Shown piece by piece: positions 1 to 8,268 of a stretch of DNA of 42,108 bases (positions within the stretch are counted from its first letter, which is position 1; every line of letters starts with the position of its first letter). Under the pieces are notes generated by a model. The model was not told the DNA's origin, made no database searches, and worked only from the letters and a program-made list of their open reading frames with translations. This stretch comes from Nitrospira sp. SB0677_bin_15 (GTDB taxonomy: Bacteria; Nitrospirota; Nitrospiria; Nitrospirales; UBA8639), in assembly GCA_009842645.1 (NCBI GenBank), contig VYFB01000084.1:1-42108 (forward strand), written 5' to 3'. Made by a program: the position numbers and the translations under genes.

Positions 1-58
1 AGATAGGTGAGGGTTGAGCGAGGACACAACGCAGCCCTGCGCCCGATAGTGCACTGAA
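1..58. repeat. Partial copy of a dispersed MITE-like repeat at the left edge
   Basis: The first 58 bases match the reverse complement of the right edge of the window: about 54 of the first 60 bases are identical to 41985-42044. The copy ends in CACTGAAT (51-58), the inverse of the ATTCAG-type terminus of the other copy, and is cut off by the window start. The two copies are inverted relative to each other, so they are not the direct overlap of a circular molecule. Confidence 0.75.
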
Positions 59-125
59 TCAGAGGTTCCGTGGCATTATACGTCAGATTCAATGCCTGTT
101 CTATGATTCGGCGAAAGAGGTAAAA

Positions 126-395
126 ATGAGCACTCGTTCCAGAGATTATTGGAAGGCTAATCTTCGGCTGATTGCCTGGTGCGTGACGGTTTGGGGGACG
201 GTGTCTTATGGGTGCGGCATCCTCTTTGTCGAACAGCTCAACCACTTTTCTCTCGGCGGGTACAAGCTGGGCTTCTGGTTTGCGCAGCAGGGGGCCATGT
301 ATGTGTTTGTCGCCCTGATCTTCTTTTACAATTGGCGAGTCACCAAGCTGGATCAACGTTACCGGGCCGAGCGTGACACAGAGGACGGCGCATGA
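126..395 (+). CDS. DUF4212 small subunit of a solute:sodium symporter
   Basis: This 89-residue protein has two hydrophobic segments (about residues 13-35 and 50-70) and matches the small DUF4212 family encoded just upstream of VC_2705-type cation/acetate symporters. It contains the typical YWKANLRLI and FWFAQQGAMYVFV stretches. A purine-rich ribosome binding site (AAGAGGT) lies just upstream of the ATG. Its stop codon overlaps the start of the large symporter gene (ATGA at 392-395), so the two are very likely translationally coupled and form one transporter. The small subunit probably sits in the inner membrane and supports assembly or activity of its partner. Its exact role is not visible from the sequence. 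Confidence 0.88.
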   Translation: MSTRSRDYWKANLRLIAWCVTVWGTVSYGCGILFVEQLNHFSLGGYKLGFWFAQQGAMYVFVALIFFYNWRVTKLDQRYRAERDTEDGA

Positions 396-2197
396 GTTTG
401 CAGGTTTTGACGACGGTCATCGTGGGATTCACGTTTGCGGTGTATATCGGGATTGCGTTTTGGGCTCGCGCCAACAGCACCAGTGAGTTTTATATCGCCG
501 GTAAACACGTCCCGCCCCTTGCCAACGGCATGGCCACCGCGGCGGACTGGATGTCAGCCGCCTCCTTCATCAGCATGGCGGGCTTGATTGCGTTTCTTGG
601 GTATGAAGGCAGCATGTATCTCATGGGCTGGACCGGCGGGTACGTGTTGTTGGCCATGCTGCTCGCGCCGTATTTGCGCAAGTTCGGCAAATTCACCGTG
701 CCGGAATTTATCGGCGAACGGTATGACTCGGACCTGGCCCGCTTCGTGGCCGCCCTGTGTCTCATCTTCATCTCCTTTACCTACGTGGCCGGACAAATGC
801 GCGGGGTGGGCATCGTGTTTTCCCGCTTCCTCGAGGTGGATATTGACGTCGGTCTGGCCGTCGGGATGGGGATCGTGTTCATCTACGCCGTACTCGGCGG
901 GATGAAAGGCATTACCTACACCCAAGTGGCGCAGTACTGCGTGTTGATCTTCGCTTATACGGTTCCGGCCGTGTTCATTTCCATGCAATTGACCGGCAAT
1001 CCGGTTCCGCAGTTGGCCTTGGGGTCCACCATGGCGGACGGGTCCGGGTATCTCCTGGTGAAACTCGATCAGGTTCTGATGGACCTGGGGTTCAACGCCT
1101 ATACACATCCCTTCAACGATAGTTCCATGATCAACGTGCTGGCCATTACGTTTGCGTTGATGGCGGGCACCGCGGGACTGCCTCACGTCATCGTGCGGTT
1201 TTTTACCGTGCCCCACGTGGCGGATGCACGACGGTCCGCGGCTTGGGCTTTAGTTTTTATCGCGCTGCTCTATACCGTGGCCCCTGCGGTCGGCGGCTTG
1301 GCGCGGTTGAATCTCATTACGACCGTCAACGGCCCCGATGGTACTGGCACCGCCTATGAAACCATGCCGGATTGGTTCCGCACGTGGGAACACTCAGGCC
1401 TGATCGCCTGGTACGACCACAATCACGACGGCAAAGTCCAGCACGCAGCCGGCCGTACCTTCGCCGGTGGCAAACCCGTCTTTGATGGCGATGCCCGTGG
1501 TGAATCAGGGCAGCGCCTGGTCACGAATCCCGGTCCCGGCAACGTGGCCGAGGGCGCGCCTTTTGCCAATGAAATCTACGTGGACCGGGACATCATGGTG
1601 TTGGCTAATCCTGAAATTGCCGGCCTGCCTGATTGGGTGATTGCCTTGATTGCCGCAGGTGGCATTGCCGCGGCCTTGTCCACCGCGGCGGGACTGCTAT
1701 TGGTCATTTCCGTGGCCGTGTCGCACGACATCCTGAAAAGTACCTTCGCCAAAAATCTGTCGGAGCAACAGGAATTGACCGCCGGCCGCATCGCCGCGGC
1801 CGTATCCATTGGGATCGCAGGGTATCTCGGGTCCAATCCTCCGGCGTTCGTGGCTCAAGTGGTGGCGTTTGCCTTCGGACTGGCGGCCTCGTCCCTGTTC
1901 CCGATCATCCTCCTGGGCATCTTCAGTACGCGCATGAACAAATGGGGAGCCATTACCGGCATGCTGACGGGACTCATCTTTACCATGAGCTACATTCTGT
2001 ATTTCAAAGGCGTGTTTATTGCCCCCATGGCGGAGAACGTCCCGGCCAACTGGTTTCTCGGCATTTCGCCGGAAGGCATCGGCACGGTCGGCATGCTCCT
2101 GAATCTGTGCGTCGCACTGACGGTCTCGCAATGCACCACGCCCCCTCCTGCCAAAATCAGGGCATTAGTCGAACGCATCCGCCTGCCGGAGACGTGA
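392..2197 (+). CDS. Solute:sodium symporter, VC_2705/ActP-type (cation/acetate-like)
   Basis: This 601-residue polytopic inner-membrane protein belongs to the solute:sodium symporter family. It has about 13 predicted membrane segments, the conserved FYIAGKHVPPLANGMA motif near residue 35 and the GLPHVIVRFFTVP segment near residue 265. A hydrophilic insertion (about residues 315-400) breaks the membrane pattern; such an insertion is usual in the VC_2705 subgroup. The pairing with a DUF4212 gene, overlapping by four bases, is diagnostic of that subgroup. Likely substrates are small carboxylates such as acetate, co-transported with a cation, but specificity cannot be read from the sequence. No acetate-activating gene lies nearby. 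Confidence 0.87.
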   Translation: MSLQVLTTVIVGFTFAVYIGIAFWARANSTSEFYIAGKHVPPLANGMATAADWMSAASFISMAGLIAFLGYEGSMYLMGWTGGYVLLAMLLAPYLRKFGKFTVPEFIGERYDSDLARFVAALCLIFISFTYVAGQMRGVGIVFSRFLEVDIDVGLAVGMGIVFIYAVLGGMKGITYTQVAQYCVLIFAYTVPAVFISMQLTGNPVPQLALGSTMADGSGYLLVKLDQVLMDLGFNAYTHPFNDSSMINVLAITFALMAGTAGLPHVIVRFFTVPHVADARRSAAWALVFIALLYTVAPAVGGLARLNLITTVNGPDGTGTAYETMPDWFRTWEHSGLIAWYDHNHDGKVQHAAGRTFAGGKPVFDGDARGESGQRLVTNPGPGNVAEGAPFANEIYVDRDIMVLANPEIAGLPDWVIALIAAGGIAAALSTAAGLLLVISVAVSHDILKSTFAKNLSEQQELTAGRIAAAVSIGIAGYLGSNPPAFVAQVVAFAFGLAASSLFPIILLGIFSTRMNKWGAITGMLTGLIFTMSYILYFKGVFIAPMAENVPANWFLGISPEGIGTVGMLLNLCVALTVSQCTTPPPAKIRALVERIRLPET

Positions 2198-2216
2198 CCG
2201 GCGCATTGATCATTCC

Positions 2217-2276
2217 TGTCAATGCTCACTCATTCCCTTCGACTTCGCTCCGTTACGCTCAGGACAGGCATTGACA
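2217..2276. repeat. Palindromic intergenic repeat with 9-bp inverted ends
   Basis: TGTCAATGC (2217-2225) and GCATTGACA (2268-2276) form a perfect 9-bp inverted repeat around a core containing CTTCGACTTCGCTCCG. It follows the symporter gene and may also act as a hairpin in its transcript. Confidence 0.6.
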
Positions 2277-2301
2277 CATTTCCCTGTCTCCTTCTGTCAT
2301 C

Positions 2302-2400
2302 CTCGACATCTTTAATCGAGGATCCAGTGTCTTTGCTTTTTTCTTCGTTCGTGAAGACAAAAGACACTGGATTCCCGATTACTAACGTCGGGAATGACGG
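2302..2400. repeat. Long palindromic intergenic repeat
   Basis: ATCCAGTGTCTTTG (2322-2335) pairs with the region ending in AAAGACACTGGAT (about 2360-2372), and a short hairpin CTCG...CGAG occupies 2302-2320. Related wording (CCCGATTA..AACGTCG) recurs at 41961-41980, so this belongs to a dispersed family. The stem lies between convergent genes and could act as a bidirectional terminator, although there is no clean T-tract. Confidence 0.6.
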
Positions 2401-2464
2401 ATTGGGTTAGACAGATAGAGTTATTTTGACACCAATAACTGAACGCATGCGGGAATGACAAAGA

Positions 2465-4495
2465 TCAGAACTCGATTCGCAGGCTTGTCTGGGCTCCGTA
2501 GCTGAAGGCGTCGCTGGTGTCATCGCCAAGGGGCGAACCGGCCCTGCCCTGCAGGATGATCGAAACCCCATCCATGATCTTTTTTGCGGCGCCCAACCTG
2601 GCATGTCCCCAGGTATCGCTGAACCCTGAACGAAACTCGAACCCATAAGCATTGATCGAGCTGTCGTCCTGGAAATCATGCGCAACGCTCAGGTCAACGT
2701 AGAGTCTGAGGTCCTGCTTCGGAAGTACCATTGCAAATCCCAAACCTGCCGATACCTCAAGACTGTCGCTGTCTCCCTTGGCGACTGTCACGCCGTCACC
2801 GTCGGTGAAGTCGTCGAAGTCCACCCCTGTATAGACCACTTGCACTCGAGGCGTGACCCTGAAGTCGCCGGATTCGAATGCCAAGCTGGTATTGAACTCC
2901 CGGCCAATCTCGAATGAGACTCCCCATGAACGAGCGTCGATAGATTCCGAAATTCTCCGCGAGGTGAAATCAACGTCGACGTTCCAGAAGCTGAAACGGC
3001 TCTGCGCCTCCCAGTAGAAGCCGTTCGGAGCAAACCGGACCAAGGTCAACGCACCACCGTACCCGACGGCTTCGAGGTCCGACGCTGCATAGGAACGGCC
3101 TTTCCGGGCCTGCGCCGTCGTATGCATCGCATGGATCGAGATTCCTCCGACCACTGGGCCGGCCGCTGGTATCGGGAAGTCATAGCCGATCTCGACCTGG
3201 CCGCGATTCTGTCGCCACTTGCCACCGCCGAAGGAGTCGGTGGCCACGTCAACGTTCTCGATCCGGCGGTGGCCGCCCTTGGCCCGTGCCCAGATGCCCA
3301 CGGCGTCGGCACTCGGTTGCGTTCGGACCGCGCCGTATTCACCAAAGCGACGTCCCAGACGCTCCAGTGTTGCGGGAAATTCCTCGCGCATCAGTTCTGA
3401 CAACATCGAATACGCGTAGATCTGGCCGAATACTTCGGTGGCATTCCACAGCCTGGCACGCTGCATAAACGCGAGGGGATCGGCATGCCATTCCGCGTAG
3501 CCGATACGGCGCTGATCCGTCAGCCAGTTCAGTTTGTCGTCTACGCAGGCAGCCAACGCCTCGTCGTCCTTGTCAAAGGCAAAACCACCAAGTTCGACCT
3601 CGGGGTCGAGCGCCGTCACCACAAACGCACCATTGGAATCCGCACTGGCCTCGCGGTTCCCGATCTCACCTCTTGCCAAAGCATCGACGCCCCCGCTGCG
3701 GAGCGCCTTGAGTTGATCGCCGTCGAATTCGAAATATATGACCTCGGCCACCGTGCCTTGAGGACCCTGAAGGCGAGATCGACCATCGAGGTTGGGCGTG
3801 GCACCGGCAGCGGTGATACGGTAGTCGGAACTGCCGTCGGCAGTGACCTGAGTGCCATCCGACTTGTACGCGATCGTTCCCTGAGCCAAGTCTCCATCGG
3901 CGTTGACCATGCCCGTCAGCTCCAGCATCCGGTGTTCGCCAGTGGTCCCGCCAACCACGCCGACGCGCGCGCCAGTGAGATCGTCATGGCTTGCGAGGCG
4001 CTCGGCATCCTCTGCGCGCACCAGTAAGGATTGGCGAAACGTGACGTGTCCTGAGGTAAAGACAACCACGGTTTCGTTGGCGTCATTGCGGGTACGCGAA
4101 TCAAGAATCGTGATGCCGCCTCCCACCATGTCAAAGTCCGGACTCGCTGGTGCCAGCCAGATGCCGGGCCAGACGCCGATACCTCTGCGCTGGAAGGACA
4201 ATCCCGTATCCTCCATGGCTTCAAGGGCCGTCAGCAGGTCTGCTTCGTACCCCCGGTGGCGATCAAATCCGGCTGTTCCCGGGGTGGGATTCTCACTGTA
4301 GCTGACGGGCTTGAAATCCGAGAAGAACCCAAACTTGAGAACACGCTTATCCGTACAGGCCTGCCGCAGCCAGTCAACCTCCGACGCCACGGCATTCGCA
4401 GAACATGCCAACAGACTGACGATAGTGCCGAGCACAAGGAACAAAAGCTCCCGGTGAAGAGCGTTGCGTGGATTGGGCTTGATTGTTAAAGACAC
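2465..4495 (-). CDS. Solute-binding (family 3) domain fused to an autotransporter-like beta-barrel
   Basis: This 676-residue protein combines two modules rarely seen together. After an export signal (about 1-37, with a possible lipobox L-L-A-C31), residues about 50-345 read as a family-3 extracellular solute-binding domain. Visible features are LKFGFFSDFKPVSY, the GYEADLL segment, FDMVGGGIT followed by R134, and the GARVGVVGGTTGEHRM hinge-type segment. Residues about 400-676 look like an autotransporter barrel: IWARAKGG, GGKWRQNRGQVEIGYDF, alternating amphipathic strands, and a terminal aromatic residue (SLRIEF). It starts with GTG 9 bases after the egtB stop, so the two are probably co-translated. 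The family-3 domain suggests an amino acid or amine ligand. Surface display of the ligand-binding part is inference; the domain could also stay in the periplasm. Confidence 0.72.
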   Translation of the reverse strand: MSLTIKPNPRNALHRELLFLVLGTIVSLLACSANAVASEVDWLRQACTDKRVLKFGFFSDFKPVSYSENPTPGTAGFDRHRGYEADLLTALEAMEDTGLSFQRRGIGVWPGIWLAPASPDFDMVGGGITILDSRTRNDANETVVVFTSGHVTFRQSLLVRAEDAERLASHDDLTGARVGVVGGTTGEHRMLELTGMVNADGDLAQGTIAYKSDGTQVTADGSSDYRITAAGATPNLDGRSRLQGPQGTVAEVIYFEFDGDQLKALRSGGVDALARGEIGNREASADSNGAFVVTALDPEVELGGFAFDKDDEALAACVDDKLNWLTDQRRIGYAEWHADPLAFMQRARLWNATEVFGQIYAYSMLSELMREEFPATLERLGRRFGEYGAVRTQPSADAVGIWARAKGGHRRIENVDVATDSFGGGKWRQNRGQVEIGYDFPIPAAGPVVGGISIHAMHTTAQARKGRSYAASDLEAVGYGGALTLVRFAPNGFYWEAQSRFSFWNVDVDFTSRRISESIDARSWGVSFEIGREFNTSLAFESGDFRVTPRVQVVYTGVDFDDFTDGDGVTVAKGDSDSLEVSAGLGFAMVLPKQDLRLYVDLSVAHDFQDDSSINAYGFEFRSGFSDTWGHARLGAAKKIMDGVSIILQGRAGSPLGDDTSDAFSYGAQTSLRIEF

Positions 4496-4504
4496 AGCAG
4501 TCCG

Positions 4505-5713
4505 TCAGGAGTTTTGGACGCACCGGAAGCCGGCGTGGGCGTAGGGATAGTCCTGACGGAACCAGTTCCGGAATGAGCGACGCAACAGACAGGAGGCCGT
4601 GGTGGGAGCACCGCCTTTGACGATGAAATGATCATCATCGAAGAAGCGGGCGGAGTATCCGGGATAGGTGGGATAGGGCTCGAAGCCTTCGAATGGACGA
4701 AACCGCGTCGCGGTCCATTCCCAGCCGTTGCCGACCAACTGCGAAACCCCGAATGCGCTGTCACCGTGTGGATTGGCCGTGACCGGAACCGGGTCCCAAA
4801 ATCGAAAGTCAAAATTTCCATGCACGCCGTTGGCGATCCGTTCTGCCCAGGGATAGGCGCGTTCTTCGCCGCTTGGCGTCCCGTACGCCGCCCGATGAAA
4901 TTGCGCCTCGGTCGGTAGCGAGAGCCCGGCCCATTGCGCATAGGCCCGTGCGTGGCTCAGGGAGACGTAGACGGGCCAGTGCGGGGGAAGCGGAATTTCC
5001 TGAAACAGCGTCAACAGGAACCAGCGGTCTCCGCGTTTGACCCAAAAAAGGGGGACGGGACCGCCCTGTTCCACGAACTTTTCATATTGTTGATTGGTGA
5101 CCTTGTATTTGCTGATCGCAAAGGCAGGGACGTCTTCTCGACGTTCACCGAATTCATTATCCCAGCCGAACCCGTCACAACGACCGAGCGTCGCTACGCC
5201 CTGGGGAACGTCGATCATGGCGTGATTCGGTGGCGGACTTTCAGGCGGTGGGGACAAAGACGGCGATTTTTTTCTCTCACAAGCAACGTGGTGCAGCAGG
5301 TAGGCCGTGGTTTCGGCGTGCATCCATCGATGCTCGATCGCCATACGCAGGACGGTTTCCGGAGCGTCTTCCAACGCCGCATCAACCGACTCCCTGGCTT
5401 CGACGTTGTAGCGCCGGATTTCTTCGAGCGAAGGCCAGTCCGAGGGCATATCTTGCTGTTGCGAGCCTACCTCGGGATCGATGCCTGCCTCGAACAAAGA
5501 ATCAAACGTTTCATGAAAGGAAGGCTTGCCCAACGTCCAGCGACAAATCTGGTTCCAATCAAACGCCTCCACGTGGCCGACGTAAAACACGACGCGATGA
5601 CGTTCCGGGATGGGACGTTCATAGAGCGTCTCCGGTTGAAACAGGGAAAAAATGTGATCGGTGCAAGCCCTCGCCGCGGATAATTCCTTCCGTATTTCGA
5701 CTAAACGCGGCAT
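4505..5713 (-). CDS. egtB: EgtB, iron-dependent sulfoxide synthase of ergothioneine biosynthesis
   Basis: This 402-residue protein has a DinB-like four-helix N-terminal domain followed by a formylglycine-generating-enzyme (FGE/sulfatase-modifying) domain, the EgtB architecture. The three-histidine iron site is visible as H47 (GHVEAFDWN) and the HX3HXE motif H128-R-W-M-H132-A-E134. The FGE part shows LPTEAQFHRAAYG, GNGWEWTATRF and a terminal RRSFRNWF...HAGFRC. EgtB joins a thiol to hercynine with oxygen to form a sulfoxide. No egtA or egtC is present in the window, so the thiol donor may be cysteine rather than gamma-glutamylcysteine; this is inference. It is transcribed divergently from the ABC transporter and egtD/egtE, and leads into the solute-binding/autotransporter gene. 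Confidence 0.9.
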   Translation of the reverse strand: MPRLVEIRKELSAARACTDHIFSLFQPETLYERPIPERHRVVFYVGHVEAFDWNQICRWTLGKPSFHETFDSLFEAGIDPEVGSQQQDMPSDWPSLEEIRRYNVEARESVDAALEDAPETVLRMAIEHRWMHAETTAYLLHHVACERKKSPSLSPPPESPPPNHAMIDVPQGVATLGRCDGFGWDNEFGERREDVPAFAISKYKVTNQQYEKFVEQGGPVPLFWVKRGDRWFLLTLFQEIPLPPHWPVYVSLSHARAYAQWAGLSLPTEAQFHRAAYGTPSGEERAYPWAERIANGVHGNFDFRFWDPVPVTANPHGDSAFGVSQLVGNGWEWTATRFRPFEGFEPYPTYPGYSARFFDDDHFIVKGGAPTTASCLLRRSFRNWFRQDYPYAHAGFRCVQNS

Positions 5714-5859
5714 AATTCCTGGGCGATTCTACACCGACTTCGTTGCGGGGAAGCCGATAGCCTCTCTCCTACGGGCTTGTGTAATATCTACATAGTCGAA
5801 TCTTGTCAAGAAGAAATGCTGGAGGGGAGAGGGAGTTGTATTCGGGAGGTTCTATAACG
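5714..5859. promoter_or_regulatory. Shared divergent promoter region of the ergothioneine locus
   Basis: The 146-bp gap separates egtB (leftward) from the ABC transporter operon (rightward), so both promoters must lie here. It holds AT-rich stretches (TAATATCTACATAG at about 5781-5794). On the minus strand a TAGAAT box lies close to the egtB start. A strong ribosome binding site, GGGAGGT, ends about 10 bases before the ATG at 5860. No palindromic operator was recognised. Confidence 0.45.
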
Positions 5860-6612
5860 ATGAAGCTACCAGTCATGAGTGTCCGCGGCGTCAGCAAGGA
5901 ATTCGGCCCCGGTGTTCGAGTCCTCGACCACGTCGACTTCGAAGTGGTTAAAGGTGAAACCCTGGTCCTGATCGGGGAAAGCGGGTCCGGCAAAACAACC
6001 TTGCTCAGGATGTTTAACGGGTTGACTCATCCCAGTTCGGGTGACGTTCGCATCCATGACAAACCTGTACGAATCCAGGATCCCATCAATCTTCGTCGCC
6101 GCGTCGGGTACGTGCAGCAGGACGCCGGATTGTTGCCGCATTGGACCGTTGAAGAGAACGTCGGCCTCGTACCGCTGTTGCTTGGATGGGAGTCCGAACA
6201 GAGAACGAGCCGGGTGCATGCGCTCCTGAACCTCGTTCATCTTGACCCGCAACAATTTCGAGCACGGTATCCCATTGAACTATCCGGCGGGCAACGACAA
6301 CGCGTGGCTTTTGCGCGAGCCCTCGCCGCCGATCCCGGGATCGTCCTGCTCGACGAACCATTCGGCGCGCTCGACGCAATTACCCGCCACGAACTCCAAC
6401 GCCAATTCCTGAGTCTAAAACAGCGTCTCAACAAAACCATGGTCATGGTCACCCACGACGTCGATGAGGCACTGCAACTCGGCGACCGCATCGCGGTGTT
6501 GAAAGAAGGACGCCTCCTCCAGATCGGAACTCCGGTCGACCTGCTCAACGCTCCGGTCCACGACTACGTGGTGCAATTGCTCCGCCATCGATCCCATGGG
6601 GTTTTCTCATGA
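5860..6612 (+). CDS. ABC transporter ATPase, glycine betaine/ergothioneine type (EgtV/OpuCA-like)
   Basis: This 250-residue ATPase has a complete ABC cassette: Walker A GESGSGKTT (39-47), signature LSGGQ (141-145), Walker B IVLLDEP (161-167) and the H-loop histidine in VTHD (about 199). It resembles the OpuA/OpuCA/ProV class that drives betaine importers; EgtV of the ergothioneine importer EgtUV belongs to that class. The ATG at 5860 is chosen over an upstream in-frame TTG because a strong GGGAGGT ribosome binding site precedes it. It lacks the C-terminal CBS domains found in many osmoregulated OpuA ATPases. Its stop overlaps the permease start by four bases. Placement between egtB and egtD suggests that ergothioneine or a precursor betaine such as hercynine is the substrate. 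Confidence 0.85.
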   Translation: MKLPVMSVRGVSKEFGPGVRVLDHVDFEVVKGETLVLIGESGSGKTTLLRMFNGLTHPSSGDVRIHDKPVRIQDPINLRRRVGYVQQDAGLLPHWTVEENVGLVPLLLGWESEQRTSRVHALLNLVHLDPQQFRARYPIELSGGQRQRVAFARALAADPGIVLLDEPFGALDAITRHELQRQFLSLKQRLNKTMVMVTHDVDEALQLGDRIAVLKEGRLLQIGTPVDLLNAPVHDYVVQLLRHRSHGVFS

Positions 6613-8168
6613 CCAAGTCTCTTCATTCGGTGTATTTGAGGACGCTGATGATCCTCATGCTGTTGCTTCCTTTGCCGGCCTTTTCGCAGGAAGACCGCAT
6701 CGTCGTCGGCTCAAAGAATTTCATGGAGAACAAACTTCTGGCTGAGATCTTCGCTCAACTCATCGAAGCCCGCACGAACCTGTCCGTGGAACGGCGATTG
6801 GGCCTGGCGGGCACGCAGGTCTGCTTTGAAGCACTTCGGACCGGCGCCATCGACCTTTACCCCGAATACACGGGCACCGGGCTCGTCAGCATTCTCAAGC
6901 AACCGCCGACCGGAGACCCACGAACGGCGCTCAACGTCGTTCGTGCAGAATTTTTACAACGTTGGGATTTGTGGTGGCTGAATCCATTAGGATTTGAGAA
7001 CGCCTATGCCCTTGCGGTTCCTCGTTCTCGAACGGCCGGCATTCCCCTGCGAACCATTTCGGACCTCGTCAAGATCGCGCCTTCCTTGACGGGAGGATTC
7101 GGGTATGAATTCATCAATCGGCCCGATGGATTACCAGGACTGGAAATACGATACGGCCTCGCCTTTCAACGCGTGCAGGCCATGCAACAATCCCTGAAAT
7201 ACCAGGCTGCCGCTGCAGGCGAGATCGACGTGCTCGACGTGTATACCACTGACGGGCGGCTTGCCGTGTATGACTTCGTGGTGCTCGAAGACGATCTCCA
7301 CTTTTTCCCACCCTATGAAGCGTCGGGATTGATTCGAGGTTCCACGCTTGCGGAACACCCCGAGTTGGGAGCAGTCCTGGGATTGCTGACTCATGCGTTC
7401 GACGACAAAACCATGCGGCACTTGAATTATCGTTTGCAGGAAGGCGGGGAACCGCCGGACGTGGTGGCACGTGATGCCTTGTCGGCCCTGCACCTTTTTA
7501 CAAGCGATGCTGCCGGCACCCGACCGGTTTCGCATCAGGAAGGACTCTTTGCGTATATGTGGTCGAAGCGAACGGATCTTGGGGGGCGAATAATCGAACA
7601 TCTGACCCTGGCCGGGCTGGCTTTGGGCTTGGGGATTCTGTTGGCTGTTCCCTTGGGCTTGCTACTCGAACGTCAACAAGCCATTGCCGAACCCGTCATC
7701 AGAGGCATCGGCCTCACGCAAACGATCCCCTCCATCGCGTTGCTCGCCTTCATGATCCCAGTGTTCGGAATCGGCATGCTGCCGGCCGTGATCGCCTTAT
7801 GGATGTATTCCCTGTTTCCCATCGTGAGGAACACCTATTCGGGCCTGCGCGATGCCGCACCCCAAGCCGTGGAAGCGGCTCGCGCGCTCGGTATGACGGA
7901 ATGGCAAATCCTCCATTGGGTACGACTACCGTTAGCCGCGCCCGTCATCATGGCCGGCATACGCACCGCGGGGGTCATCACCGTAGGCACGACCACGCTG
8001 GCCGCGTTCATCGGCGCGGGTGGCTTGGGCGTGCCGATTGTCGCGGGCCTGCAAATGGCCAACACGACCGTGATCCTTTCAGGGGCGTTACCCGCAGCCG
8101 CCCTGGCATTGGTAATCGACGGGGTTCTCGGCCAGGTGGAAACGTGGCTCAGGCCGCGTGGCGTCTGA
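6609..8168 (+). CDS. Solute-binding protein/permease fusion of a betaine- or ergothioneine-type ABC importer
   Basis: This 519-residue protein starts with a signal sequence ending near PAFSQ (about residue 26). An OpuAC-like substrate-binding domain follows (about 30-310), with IVVGSKNFMENKLLAEI, ALRTGAIDLYPEYTGTG and DVLDVYTTDGRL. The C-terminal part (about 325-510) is a binding-protein-dependent permease domain with the EAARALGMTEWQILHWVRLPLA coupling loop and GAGGLGVPI. Well-known EgtU proteins carry the same two modules, but with the permease first and the binding domain last; here the order is reversed. It would act in the inner membrane with its binding domain in the periplasm, driven by the ATPase encoded immediately upstream (ATGA overlap). 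The substrate, ergothioneine, hercynine or another betaine, is inferred from the gene neighbourhood only. Confidence 0.83.
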   Translation: MTKSLHSVYLRTLMILMLLLPLPAFSQEDRIVVGSKNFMENKLLAEIFAQLIEARTNLSVERRLGLAGTQVCFEALRTGAIDLYPEYTGTGLVSILKQPPTGDPRTALNVVRAEFLQRWDLWWLNPLGFENAYALAVPRSRTAGIPLRTISDLVKIAPSLTGGFGYEFINRPDGLPGLEIRYGLAFQRVQAMQQSLKYQAAAAGEIDVLDVYTTDGRLAVYDFVVLEDDLHFFPPYEASGLIRGSTLAEHPELGAVLGLLTHAFDDKTMRHLNYRLQEGGEPPDVVARDALSALHLFTSDAAGTRPVSHQEGLFAYMWSKRTDLGGRIIEHLTLAGLALGLGILLAVPLGLLLERQQAIAEPVIRGIGLTQTIPSIALLAFMIPVFGIGMLPAVIALWMYSLFPIVRNTYSGLRDAAPQAVEAARALGMTEWQILHWVRLPLAAPVIMAGIRTAGVITVGTTTLAAFIGAGGLGVPIVAGLQMANTTVILSGALPAAALALVIDGVLGQVETWLRPRGV

Positions 8169-8268
8169 CTCCTTGCACAAAGACGGTCAACTCGTTACAG
8201 TTTAGGCCTCTGCGATTTGACTCCCCTCAACGACATTATCCGTCATCTTTTCATCACGACACACTTTC

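Noticed and set aside
5803-5859. N-terminal extension of the ABC ATPase from a TTG start
   Set aside because: The ATG at 5860 has a strong ribosome binding site and gives the normal family start; the extension is not conserved-looking.
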